From contig MEDZ01000016.1 of the NCBI GenBank assembly GCA_001724275.1, positions 1 through 64,000 on the forward strand: a DNA stretch of 64,000 bases. Direction: 5' to 3'. The position numbers were made by a program, and so were the translations under genes. The notes beneath the pieces were generated by a model. The model made no database searches, was not told the DNA's origin, and saw only the letters and a program-made list of their open reading frames with translations. The stretch's first letter is position 1; each line of letters opens with the position of its first letter. Of the stretch, positions 51,948 through 60,943 are shown piece after piece. The stretch is from Gemmatimonadetes bacterium SCN 70-22. Its GTDB lineage: Bacteria; Gemmatimonadota; Gemmatimonadetes; Gemmatimonadales; Gemmatimonadaceae.

Positions 51948-53642
51948 TTACTGCACCATCCCGCTGGCCGCCATCGCCGCCTTCACCGCCGTGTAGGCGT
52001 TGACCACGCCGCCGGTGCGCGAGAGGTCGCCGAAGCGCACCTTCTCTCCCGACTGCGACCCGGGCCGCACGACCATGGTGCCGGAGTAGTCGGTCGCCGA
52101 CTCGAGGATGATCCGCTTGACGTCGGCTGCCGTGAGCTTGGGGAAGTAGCTCATGAGGAGGGCGGCCAGGCCGGAGACCACCGGTGCCGCCATGCTGGTC
52201 CCGCTCTCGCGCGCGTAGCGGCCGCCGGGGATGGTCGAGAGGATGTCGACCCCGGGAGCGAAGACGTCCACCTGCGCCTTTCCGTAGTTGGTGAAGCCGG
52301 CCGCGAGCTTCTCGCCCCCTTGCCAGGCCGCTGCCCCGACCTCGATCCAGTTGGCGGCACGCCCGCCGCCGGCGTATTCCGGCGTCGGGTAGCTGGCCTC
52401 CGTCGCCAGGTCCTTGCTGTCATTGCCGGCGGCGTGCACGAGGAGGACGCCGCGCGAGTCGGCGTACTTCACCGCCTCGTCCACCGCCCCCTTGTCGGGG
52501 GAGAAGTCCTTCCCGAAGCTCATGTTGATGACCTGGGCCCCGTTGTCCACGGCATAGCGGATGGCGTTGGCCACGTCCTTGTCGTGCTCGTCGCCGTTAG
52601 GCACGGCGCGCACGACCATCAGCTTCACGGCGCTGGCGATCCCGTCGATGCTCCCCGCGTCGTTCCCCCGCACGGCGCCGATGATCCCGGCGACGTGCGT
52701 CCCGTGCTTGGCGTCCGGCCCGGTGACGTCACGGTTGCCGTAGTGGCGCTCGGCCACGTTCCTCGGGTCGTCGCCCACGATGGTCCGCGGGTTGAAGTCG
52801 GTGTTGAGCCCGTAGTCGAGGCGCCCCTCGAGGTCCGTCTTGGCGTCGGAGATGGCTTCGCCCGTGATCCCGCTCGCCGCCATGCGGAGATACAGGTCGC
52901 GCGCCGCCCGCACACTGTCGGCCGCGGGCTGGAGCGCGGTCACACGGGCCGCGTTGAGCGAATCGGGGGGGATCTCGTGCCCGAGGATGCGCGTCACGCG
53001 GGCGTACATCCCGTCCATCATTTGCACCTGCTGCGACAGCTGCTGGTACTCGGTGCGCTTGGCGGCGAACTCCTTGGCGATCGCCTCGCAGCGTGCGCGC
53101 CCCTCGGGATCGGCCGGCATCGGCGGCTGCTGCGTGCAGCGCACCTGCTCACGCGTGAGCTCGAGCGTGTCCCAGTTGACGTTCTCCCCGTTGGCCCCGC
53201 CCAGGAAGTTCCAGCCGTACGTATCGTCGACGTAGCCGTTGCCGTCGTCGTCCTTGCGGTTGCCTGCCACCTCACGCGGGTTGTGCCAGAGGTTGGCGCG
53301 CAGGTCGACATGCGCCGTGTCGACGCCGCCGTCGATGACGGCGACCACCACGGTGCGCGCGGGCTTGCGCCCCGCCAGGAGCTCCTGCTCCGCGCGTCGC
53401 GCACTGATCCCGGGCACTCGGTCGGCCGAGGCGTCGAGGAGCTGCCAGTCGGCGGGCGCCTCGGTGAGCGCGGGCGCCGGGGGCGGTGTCGGCACGGAGG
53501 CCGCGGCGGGCGAGGGCGCGGTCGCCGGTGCGCTCGCTGGTGCGCTCGCGGCAGGGGCAGGCGCCGTGGCGACGGGAGCGGTACGGGGCGAGGCGCACGC
53601 CCCCATGGCGACGAGTGCGAGTGAGGCCAGGCGGATCTGCAT
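51948..53642 (-). CDS. Subtilisin-like S8 serine protease (lipoprotein)
   Basis: A 564-residue secreted protease with a lipoprotein-like signal (SLALVAMGACASP, Cys at about 16), a Pro/Ala-rich linker, then the S8 domain. The catalytic triad is visible: Asp in VVVAVIDGGVDTAHVD near 105, His in KHGTHVAGIIGA near 315, and Ser in ESGTSMAAPVVSGLAALL near 485. The spacing between Asp and His is long because of an insertion with a Gln/Met-rich helical segment (QLSQQVQMMDGMYARV). It faces the acyltransferase gene. Confidence 0.93.
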   Translation of the reverse strand: MQIRLASLALVAMGACASPRTAPVATAPAPAASAPASAPATAPSPAAASVPTPPPAPALTEAPADWQLLDASADRVPGISARRAEQELLAGRKPARTVVVAVIDGGVDTAHVDLRANLWHNPREVAGNRKDDDGNGYVDDTYGWNFLGGANGENVNWDTLELTREQVRCTQQPPMPADPEGRARCEAIAKEFAAKRTEYQQLSQQVQMMDGMYARVTRILGHEIPPDSLNAARVTALQPAADSVRAARDLYLRMAASGITGEAISDAKTDLEGRLDYGLNTDFNPRTIVGDDPRNVAERHYGNRDVTGPDAKHGTHVAGIIGAVRGNDAGSIDGIASAVKLMVVRAVPNGDEHDKDVANAIRYAVDNGAQVINMSFGKDFSPDKGAVDEAVKYADSRGVLLVHAAGNDSKDLATEASYPTPEYAGGGRAANWIEVGAAAWQGGEKLAAGFTNYGKAQVDVFAPGVDILSTIPGGRYARESGTSMAAPVVSGLAALLMSYFPKLTAADVKRIILESATDYSGTMVVRPGSQSGEKVRFGDLSRTGGVVNAYTAVKAAMAASGMVQ

Positions 53643-53761
53643 GACGTTCGGGACGGATGGATGGCGGGGAGCGCGGCGAGCGCGGGCGTACCCCGAATGC
53701 TACCACTGTCGGGGGCGAAACGTTGCCCCTCGAGGCGCCCCCGGTCCGAACGGGCCAGCAG

Positions 53762-54466
53762 CTACCCGGCGGCTCCGAAGAGCCGCCCGGCGACGGCCGT
53801 CGCCGCCATGGCCAGGACGCCCCAGAAGGTGACGCGCAGCACCGAACGCATCACGGGCGCTCCCCCTGCCCTTGCCGCCGTCGCCCCCAGGGCGACGAGC
53901 CCCACGAAGGTCCCGGCCGCCACGACCATCGTCACCTTGCCCTCGGGCGCCAGGATGGCGAAGACGATCGGGAGGATGGCCCCGGCGGCGAAGGTGGCGG
54001 CCGAGGCGAGCGCGGCCTGCAGGGGGCGCGCGGCGGAGGTCTCGGTGAAGCCCAGCTCGTCGCGCGCGTGGGCGGCCAGCGCGTCCTTGGCGGTGAGGTC
54101 GATGGCCACCTGCCGCGCCAGCTCGGGCGAGACGCCGCGCTGCACGTAGATGTCCGTCAGCTCGTCGAGCTCGAACTCGGGGTCGGTCGCGAGCTCGTTT
54201 CGCTCGCGCGCGAGGTCTGCCTCCTCGGTATCGGCCTGGGAACTCACCGAGACGTACTCGCCTGCCGCCATCGACATCGCCCCCGCAACCAACCCGGCGA
54301 CCCCGGCCACCAGGACCGCGCGCGCCGAGGCCTCGGCCGATGCCACACCGACCACCAGCGACGCCGTGGAGACGAGGCCGTCGTTGGCGCCAAGGACCGC
54401 GGCCCGGAGCCATCCGATGCGTGAGGCGCGATGCAGCTCGGAATGGCGTGTCGTGACGGTCGGCAT
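53762..54466 (-). CDS. VIT1/CCC1-family iron or manganese transporter
   Basis: A 234-residue membrane protein with five helices. The first helix carries LRAAVLGANDGLVSTASLVVGV, the typical start of the VIT1 family. Helix 2 is MSMAAGEYVSVSSQADTEEADL, then a cytoplasmic EREL/Asp-rich metal-binding segment, then the C-terminal helices. Members move ferrous or manganous ions. The start at ATG 54466 was preferred because the family start sequence follows directly. It is upstream-neighboured by Hsp20 on the same strand. Confidence 0.9.
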   Translation of the reverse strand: MPTVTTRHSELHRASRIGWLRAAVLGANDGLVSTASLVVGVASAEASARAVLVAGVAGLVAGAMSMAAGEYVSVSSQADTEEADLARERNELATDPEFELDELTDIYVQRGVSPELARQVAIDLTAKDALAAHARDELGFTETSAARPLQAALASAATFAAGAILPIVFAILAPEGKVTMVVAAGTFVGLVALGATAARAGGAPVMRSVLRVTFWGVLAMAATAVAGRLFGAAG

Positions 54467-54594
54467 GCAGCCCCCGGGTCGAAGGTCGTCCGCGGAACGG
54501 TGGTGCCCGAATGTGCCGAGAGGTGCCGCCAGCAGCAAGGGCGAAGCACCCCACCTTGCCGTCGGCGACACCCCTAAGCCGAGATCGCGGATCG

Positions 54595-55098
54595 CTAGGC
54601 CGTCGAGACGGAGATCCGTTTCCCGGCGCCGACCTCCACCTTGGGCGCGATCACGTGGAGGATTCCGTCGTCCAGGTGCGCGGAAACCTTGTCCGCATTC
54701 ACCGACGTCGGCAGGGCGAAGCGGCGATAGACGTCGTTGGAGCCGTATTCGCTCCAGATGACCTTCGTGTCCTCGCCCTTCCTCTCGTGATGACTGGCGG
54801 CGTGGACGATGATCTCCTTCGGCGACGCGGTGACCTCGACCTCCGTGGCGGCGAAGCCCGGGAGCGTCACCTCGACCTCGAAGGCGTCCGGCTTCTCGGT
54901 GACCTCGGCGGCCGGCCATCCCATGACCGCGTGCTCGGCGGCGACCCAGTCTTCCAGCTCGTGGCCGAGTTCACCGCCGCGCCCCTGGAAGAGCTCGAAG
55001 GCCTTCTTGCGGACCGCCTCCAGCCGATCGGAGATCTCGCGGAACACCGGAAGGGTACGCTCGCCCTCGACGTCGCGCGTGATGTGAACGTTCGGCAT
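54595..55098 (-). CDS. hsp20: Small heat-shock protein Hsp20
   Basis: A 167-residue small heat-shock protein. An N-terminal helical region of 60 residues is followed by the alpha-crystallin domain at about 60-160, with VEVTLPGFAATEVEV, a KEIIVHAASHH segment, FALPTSVNADKVSAHLDDGILHVIAPK. The short tail ends RISVSTA. CAGGAG precedes the ATG. It is one of several stress-type genes in this area; it would hold unfolded proteins without using ATP. Confidence 0.93.
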   Translation of the reverse strand: MPNVHITRDVEGERTLPVFREISDRLEAVRKKAFELFQGRGGELGHELEDWVAAEHAVMGWPAAEVTEKPDAFEVEVTLPGFAATEVEVTASPKEIIVHAASHHERKGEDTKVIWSEYGSNDVYRRFALPTSVNADKVSAHLDDGILHVIAPKVEVGAGKRISVSTA

Positions 55099-55351
55099 GC
55101 TCGAACTCCTGTGTCGTGCCCCGGCGTTGGAATGGGGGAGGCGCCGCTGGGCATGCGACACGGACTGACGGGGCCCCCCACGCGCCGACGATGCGATTTC
55201 GCGGCGATACTTGCTGTCCGGGATTCACCCCAAATTCCGCCGTGCATTTCCTGTGACGATGGCGGCTTCCCGGGGCTTACGGATGAGCGCGCGGGGGCTA
55301 TCATCGCCGAAGGATCGCCCGAGGCGCGTGCTCTTTCCCACCAGGTCCCTC

Positions 55352-57760
55352 ATGAACCCCACCATAACGATTCCGTTCGCCCAGCTCGACCGTTCGCGTA
55401 TTGCCGACGCTGGTGGCAAGGGTGCGAATCTCGGCGAGCTGGTTCGTGCCGGCATCCCCGTCCCTGATGGCTTCGTGGTGGCGAGCGCCGTGTACGACGC
55501 GTTCCTGGCGCGCACGGCGGTCAAGGCGAAGCTCGACGCGATCGCCGCTACGCTCGACGTCGACGATGGCGTCGCTCTCCAGAAGGCGGCCGAGGCGATG
55601 CGAGCGCTGGTCTTTGGCGCCGAGATCCCCTCGGACATTGCGACGCCGATCCTCGAGGCGTACCGCGCCCTGGGGACGGCGGCGACGCCGGCGCTGGTGG
55701 CGGTGCGGAGCTCCGCGACCGCCGAGGACTCGGCGGCCACATCGTTCGCCGGGATGTTCGAGTCGTTCCTGAACGTGCAGGGTGACGACCGCCTCCTGCG
55801 CGCCGTGCGCGGGTGCGGGGCGTCGGGTTTCAGCCCGCGCATCCTCTTTTACCGGGCGAAGCACGGGTTGCAGGTGGCGCCGTCGATCGCGGTCGTCGTG
55901 CAGCGCATGGTGCAGTCCGACAAGTCGGGGGTCATCTTCTCGGTCGACCCGGCGACCCGCAACCGCGATCACCTGGTGATCGAGGCGGCGTGGGGGCTGG
56001 GCGAGGTGGTGGTGCTGGGGCAGGTGACGCCCGACCGCTACGTGGTGGAGAAATCGACCGGGCGCGTGCTGCAGCGCGTGGCGGGGAACAAGTCGTTCCT
56101 GCTCGCGCGCGACCCGGCGTCGGGAGAGAACGTCCGCGTGGAGCTGGCTGGCGATCCCCGCCAGATGCAAATGGTCCTATCGGACGACGAGCTGCGGCAG
56201 GTGGTCGCGATGGCCACGCGGACCGAGGCGCACTACGGCGCGCCGCAGGACATGGAGTTCGCGGTGGAGGGCGGGCGGGCCTTCCTGGTGCAGTCGCGCC
56301 CGATCACCACACTGGGGGAGCCGGCGGAGCCAGCGCGGGCGGCGGGAGCAGCCGGCACATCGCGAGGGGGCGGGCGCGACGTCACGTCACCTCGGATGGC
56401 ACCGGGCGCCGCGACGCACGCGCACGCCTTCGAGGGGGCGATCCTGGTGCGCGGACTGGGCTCGAGCCCGGGAATCGGGAGCGGGGTGGCGCGCGTCATC
56501 GCCCGCGCCTCCGATGGGGCGACGCTGCAGGCGGGCGAGGTGCTCGTGGCCCCCATGACGTCGCCCGACTGGGTTCCCGTGATGCGGCGCGCGGCGGCCA
56601 TCGTCACCGATGCCGGCGGGATGACGTCGCACGCGGCCATCGTCTCTCGCGAGTTGGGGATCCCGTGCGTGGTGGGGACGGGGAACGGGACGGCGGTGAT
56701 CCGGAGCGGCGACCCCATCACGGTGGATGGGGGGGCGGGGACGATCACCGCCGGGCTGACCACTCCCCGGCCGATGCCCGCTGCAACTGCCGCCGGCGCG
56801 GCCGTCCCCACCACACCCGCCGCGGCAGGCTACGGCGAGCGTCCGGTGACGGCCACCAGGGTGTACGTGAACCTCGCCGACCCGGCGCATGCCGCCGAGG
56901 TGGCGGCCCGCGACGTGGACGGGGTGGGGCTGTTGCGCGCCGAATTCATGCTCCTGTCCGCGTTAGGCAATACGCACCCGCGGGTGCTCATCGAGGAAGG
57001 GCGCACGGCGGAGTTCGTGGCGCGGATGGCGGCCGACCTGCGCACCATTGCCGGGGCTTTCGCCCCGCGCCCGGTGGTGTACCGGGCGACCGACTTCCGC
57101 ACCAATGAGTTCCGGGCGCTCATCGGGGGCGAGGCATTCGAGCCCCACGAGGAGAACCCGATGATCGGGTACCGGGGGTGTTTCCGCTACACGCGCGAGC
57201 CCGACCTCTTCGCCCTCGAGCTGGAGGCGCTGGCGCAGGTGTGGCGCGACTTCCCGAACCTCCACCTGATGATCCCCTTCGTGCGCACGCTCTCGGAATT
57301 GCGGGCGTGCCGCGCCATCATCGACCGGTCTCCGCTGGGCGCCCAGCCGGGGCTCCAGCTCTGGGTGATGGCCGAGGTGCCGAGCGTGGTCTACTGGCTC
57401 CCCGAGTACGCGAAGCTCGGCGTGACCGGCGTCTCGATCGGCTCCAACGACCTCACGCAGCTCATGCTGGGGGTGGACCGCGACAGCGCCGTGCTGGCCC
57501 CGCTCTTCGATGAGCGCGACCCGGCCGTGCTCGATGCGGTGCGGCACATCATCGAGACGAGCCGCGCCCTGGGGATGACCTCGTCCATCTGTGGACAGGC
57601 CCCCTCGGTGCACCCCGAGTACGTGGAGCGCCTGGTGGAGTGGGGGATCGACTCGATCTCGGTGAACCCGGACGTCATCGAGCGCACGCGCCACAACGCG
57701 GCGGCCGCCGAGCGGAAGCTCCTGCTGCGCTCCGCGCGGGCGCGAGGGCGCCGCGACTAG
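55352..57760 (+). CDS. ppsA: Phosphoenolpyruvate synthase
   Basis: An 802-residue PEP synthase (pyruvate, water dikinase) that makes PEP from pyruvate and ATP. ATP-grasp domain at 15-350 with ANLGELVRAGIPVPDGFV and AVRSSATAEDS. The swivelling phosphohistidine domain carries the catalytic His in GGMTSHAAIVSRELG near 430. The C-terminal PEP-binding TIM barrel shows GLLRAEFML and the NDLTQLMLGVDRDS and GQAPSVHPE segments. A Gly/Ala/Thr-rich linker lies between the ATP and His domains. An in-frame CGTTAGGC occurs at 56961. The start at ATG 55352 is where the conserved domain begins. Confidence 0.95.
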   Translation: MNPTITIPFAQLDRSRIADAGGKGANLGELVRAGIPVPDGFVVASAVYDAFLARTAVKAKLDAIAATLDVDDGVALQKAAEAMRALVFGAEIPSDIATPILEAYRALGTAATPALVAVRSSATAEDSAATSFAGMFESFLNVQGDDRLLRAVRGCGASGFSPRILFYRAKHGLQVAPSIAVVVQRMVQSDKSGVIFSVDPATRNRDHLVIEAAWGLGEVVVLGQVTPDRYVVEKSTGRVLQRVAGNKSFLLARDPASGENVRVELAGDPRQMQMVLSDDELRQVVAMATRTEAHYGAPQDMEFAVEGGRAFLVQSRPITTLGEPAEPARAAGAAGTSRGGGRDVTSPRMAPGAATHAHAFEGAILVRGLGSSPGIGSGVARVIARASDGATLQAGEVLVAPMTSPDWVPVMRRAAAIVTDAGGMTSHAAIVSRELGIPCVVGTGNGTAVIRSGDPITVDGGAGTITAGLTTPRPMPAATAAGAAVPTTPAAAGYGERPVTATRVYVNLADPAHAAEVAARDVDGVGLLRAEFMLLSALGNTHPRVLIEEGRTAEFVARMAADLRTIAGAFAPRPVVYRATDFRTNEFRALIGGEAFEPHEENPMIGYRGCFRYTREPDLFALELEALAQVWRDFPNLHLMIPFVRTLSELRACRAIIDRSPLGAQPGLQLWVMAEVPSVVYWLPEYAKLGVTGVSIGSNDLTQLMLGVDRDSAVLAPLFDERDPAVLDAVRHIIETSRALGMTSSICGQAPSVHPEYVERLVEWGIDSISVNPDVIERTRHNAAAAERKLLLRSARARGRRD

Positions 57761-57830
57761 CGCGCTCGCGGGGGGCAGCAGGTGCGGCCGCACGATCGCA
57801 TCGCGCGGCCGCGTCCCATGCGCGAACGAT

Positions 57831-59189
57831 CTACAGCGCTGAGGGGTACGTCTCCGGGAGCTCCCCCTTCTCCCATGCGCCCGTGCGTTCCAGCGGTTCC
57901 ACCGCCCGGGTGGTGTCGTAATGCAGCATGACGTCGAACTGTTCAGGGAGCCGGGCCCGGAAGTAGTGCGACAGCCGTTCGGTGCGCGGGCGGTAGATCA
58001 CCCCGATGGCGCGTTGCAGCCGCGGCTCGTCGAGCACGTCGCGGAGCACGCCGTTGTCCCGCAGGTCGAGGAGGAGGCGCGGCCCCGCGTCGTGGAAGAC
58101 CTGCTCGTAGCTGTCGGGAAGGCCCGGACGAACCATCATGCGCTCGGCCTGCCCCCCCCAGTCGTGAGCGGCCGTCACCGTCCCGGTGTACGTGCTGAAG
58201 CCCACCAGGAGCGCCTCCCTCCCGAACTCCTGCCTGGCGAGCTGGCCCAGGTTGAGCTCGCCCATCTCGGACATCTCGGTGGCCGCGGCGTTGCCCAGGT
58301 GCGAGTTGTGCGCCCAGACGACGAGCTTCGCACCCCCTCCCGTCTCCGCGCGCAGGTGATCGCTCAGCAGGCGCAACGTCTCGAACATGTGGCGGTCGCG
58401 CACGTTCCACGAGTCGGCGCGCCCGCGAAACATCGCCCGGTAGTACTGCTCGGCGTTGGCCACCAGGCGGGCGTTCTGCTGGGCGAAGAAGTGCGCGTCG
58501 GGAGGGAGACGGCCGTCGCGCTCGGCGTAGGCGGCGGCGCCCCGCTGCATGTCCACCAGCTGGGCCACGACCTCCGGTTCGCAGGGCTCCGACATCCCGC
58601 GCGAGACGGCGAAGCCGTACTCCTGCGGGTCGTCGCCGAAGTGGTCGAAGCAGGCGTAGCGGTGACGGGCGCGACGCGCCGCCTCGGGGTCGACGACGTC
58701 CAGGTACTCGAGCACCGCCGCCATCGAGGCGTGCATGGAGTACAGGTCGAGACCGTAGAAACCCGCGGGACGTGCCCCCGCCGGGAGGTGGTCGTTGTGT
58801 GCGCGCAACCACCCCACGAAGTCGAGGACATCGACGTTGCGCCACATCCACTGCGGGAAGCGCCGGAAGCCGCCCAGCGCCTCGTCGGCATCGTGGTCAC
58901 CGGGACTCCCGCGCACGAAGCGGTTGACGCGGAAGGCGTCGGGCCAGTCGGCCTCGACGGCCACTCCGGCAAAGCCGAGCTCGCGGATCAGCCGTTTCGT
59001 GATCTCCCCGCGCAAATGGTAGAAGTCGTGCGTCCCATGCGAGGCCTCGCCGATGAGGACGTAGCGCGCGTCGCGCGCCCTCTCGACGATCGGATCGAAG
59101 TCATGGCCCTCACCAGACAGGTGACGCGCTTCCTGCGTCACGATGCGCGAGACGTGTGCCGCATCGCTGAGCGTTCGAGTCCTGGGCAT
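57831..59189 (-). CDS. Erythromycin-esterase-like hydrolase
   Basis: A 452-residue protein of the erythromycin esterase family. Key parts are YVLIGEASHGTHDFYHLRGEI with the catalytic Glu and His, FAGVAVEADWPDAFRVNRFV, and VVWAHNSHLGNAAATEMSEMG near 280. Similar genes are present in stress clusters of many bacteria lacking macrolide resistance, and those proteins have unknown roles. ATG 59189 was chosen because a GGAGG lies just upstream. Converges with the PEP synthase gene and is followed upstream by a phosphoribosyltransferase gene on the same strand. Confidence 0.9.
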   Translation of the reverse strand: MPRTRTLSDAAHVSRIVTQEARHLSGEGHDFDPIVERARDARYVLIGEASHGTHDFYHLRGEITKRLIRELGFAGVAVEADWPDAFRVNRFVRGSPGDHDADEALGGFRRFPQWMWRNVDVLDFVGWLRAHNDHLPAGARPAGFYGLDLYSMHASMAAVLEYLDVVDPEAARRARHRYACFDHFGDDPQEYGFAVSRGMSEPCEPEVVAQLVDMQRGAAAYAERDGRLPPDAHFFAQQNARLVANAEQYYRAMFRGRADSWNVRDRHMFETLRLLSDHLRAETGGGAKLVVWAHNSHLGNAAATEMSEMGELNLGQLARQEFGREALLVGFSTYTGTVTAAHDWGGQAERMMVRPGLPDSYEQVFHDAGPRLLLDLRDNGVLRDVLDEPRLQRAIGVIYRPRTERLSHYFRARLPEQFDVMLHYDTTRAVEPLERTGAWEKGELPETYPSAL

Positions 59190-59236
59190 CGCCATCCCTC
59201 CTCGTTCACGGGCGCCGTGCGGCGGCCCCCCGTCGT

Positions 59237-59896
59237 TCACCCGGCCGTGCGTTGTGTGCTCGGATGCGCCGCCAGCACCGCCAGTACCTCCTCGTCGCCC
59301 ACGTCGTGGAAGTCCTGGTACCACATGCCGACGCCGTAGAACGGCGCTGGCACCTCCACGCAGACGCACTGGTCTGCGCGCCGCTGGAGGAGGTCGCGCG
59401 CGCTGTCCGATGCGACGGGGGCAGCGGCGACGATCCTGGCGGCGCCAAGGCCCCGGATCGCATCGACCGCCGCCACCATGGTCGACCCGGTGGCCAGGCC
59501 ATCGTCCGCCACGATCACGACCTTGCCATCGAGCCGAAGCTCGCCACGCCCGGCGCGGAACAGCGCATCGCGACGCGCCAGCTCCACGAGCTCGCTCTCG
59601 ATCACGGGTTGCATGTCACGCATGGTGATGCCCAGCTGCGCCATCAGGTCGCGGTCCAGCACCTCCACGCCGCCAGTGGCAATTGCGCCGACCGCCAGTT
59701 CGCGGTTCCAGGGCACCCCGAGCTTGCGCACGGTGAAGACGTCGAGCGGCGCCTGCAACGCATCGGCCACCTCGGCGGCCACGAGCACGCCGCCGCGCGG
59801 GAGCCCGAGGACGATGACGTCATCGCGACCGGCGTACTCGACCAGCGACGCAGCGAGCGTGCGCCCCGCTTCAAGCCGATCGATGAACCTCGACAT
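59237..59896 (-). CDS. Phosphoribosyltransferase-domain protein
   Basis: A 219-residue protein with the type I phosphoribosyltransferase fold. The PRPP-binding loop is VVIVADDGLATGSTMVAAV near 120, preceded by the LPRGGVLVAAEVADAL segment. In other bacteria this fold is linked to the erythromycin-esterase family and to dormancy/stress genes such as those in the DosR regulon of mycobacteria. The base substrate is not known. The start at ATG 59896 follows the family; an ATG five codons upstream is possible. Confidence 0.9.
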   Translation of the reverse strand: MSRFIDRLEAGRTLAASLVEYAGRDDVIVLGLPRGGVLVAAEVADALQAPLDVFTVRKLGVPWNRELAVGAIATGGVEVLDRDLMAQLGITMRDMQPVIESELVELARRDALFRAGRGELRLDGKVVIVADDGLATGSTMVAAVDAIRGLGAARIVAAAPVASDSARDLLQRRADQCVCVEVPAPFYGVGMWYQDFHDVGDEEVLAVLAAHPSTQRTAG

Positions 59897-60181
59897 GGGA
59901 TGCGCCTGCATGCGCAGGCGTGGCAAGGGGACACCTCCCACTCCGCGGAGCGGTCCGGGGACGACCGCCCCCGCCGCGGCACCGACCTCGCGCGGCTCCA
60001 CAACCCTACCGTGCGGCGCCCCCTCGCGACCAGAGGGAAACCGCGCGGGAGCCGTCAGGGAGGCGCTGGCAGCCGTCCCGATGCGTGACGGGGAATCGCC
60101 GTCGTGGTGGGGTGTGGCGCCCATGGTCATTCCGGCATTCCCGCCATAGGGTTTCGGCACGAGCCGATCGGGAGACGGACC

Positions 60182-60799
60182 ATGCCGACCACCAAGCGCC
60201 TGCTGCTCCGGGGCGCTGCGCGGGAGCGGGTGCTCAAGGGGGCGACGACGCTGGCGGACGCCGTGCGCGTGACCCTCGGCCCCAAGTCGAAGTGGGTGCT
60301 GGTGGAGCGCCGATGGGGGCGCCCGCTGCTGATCGTCGCCGAGGACGTGGAGGGAGATGCCCCGGCGACGCTGGTGCTGAACCGGATGCGGGGCGTGCTC
60401 CCGTGCGCGGCGGTGAAGGCTCCGGGCTTCGGCGACCGTCGGCGCGCGATGCTCGACGACCTCGCGGTCCTGTGTGCGGGGCAGGTCGTCTCGCCCGAGA
60501 TGGGCGTGGCGTTGGAGCACCTGACGACTTCGCAGCTCGGGCGGGCCAAGCGCGTGGTGGTGGACCGAGACAGCACGACGATCATCGGCGGTGCCGGCGA
60601 GCGAGCCGCGATAGAGGGGCGTTGCCAGGAGATGCGCGCGCAGATCGCGCGGGCAACCTCGTACGACGACAAGGAGAAGCTCGAGGAGCGGCTTGCCAAG
60701 CTCGGCGGCGGTGTGGCCGTGGTGCATGTCGGCGCCCCATCGGAGGCCGAGCTCAAGCGCCGCAAGGAGGCGTTCGAGGAGATGCCGCTCGAGGTGTAG
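60182..60799 (+). CDS. Miniature GroEL-like protein (internally deleted chaperonin)
   Basis: A 205-residue protein. Residues 5-47 match the GroEL N-terminus ([19 protein letters not shown]). Residue 46 onward matches GroEL from about position 245, the middle of the apical domain ([37 protein letters not shown]), through [14 protein letters not shown] and [19 protein letters not shown] to about position 395. About 200 residues are thus missing in the middle, as well as the whole C-terminal equatorial part. Lost are the ATP-binding GDGTTT segment, the catalytic Asp near 398, and apical helix H. Helix I, which contacts substrate and GroES, is kept. A GGGAGACGG precedes the ATG. It cannot be an ATPase ring as built. 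It lies in the Hsp20-stress island and has an intact, conserved frame. Confidence 0.85.
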   Translation: MPTTKRLLLRGAARERVLKGATTLADAVRVTLGPKSKWVLVERRWGRPLLIVAEDVEGDAPATLVLNRMRGVLPCAAVKAPGFGDRRRAMLDDLAVLCAGQVVSPEMGVALEHLTTSQLGRAKRVVVDRDSTTIIGGAGERAAIEGRCQEMRAQIARATSYDDKEKLEERLAKLGGGVAVVHVGAPSEAELKRRKEAFEEMPLEV

Positions 60800-60943
60800 C
60801 GCGGGGGGAGCGGAACCGTGCCACGACCTGTCGGCGATAACCCTCACGACGGAGGGGGGCTTTCGGACAGCACGCCGATGCGCGCCACACAGATTGCCAG
60901 TGGAGAGTGCAGGTGGTGGGTTACATCTCTACCGTGGTGTCAT

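Noticed and set aside
57781-57812. Two GCGGCCGC words in the gap between PEP synthase and the esterase-like gene, as a terminator hairpin
   Set aside because: Each word is palindromic in itself and the flanks do not extend the pairing; too weak to call a terminator.
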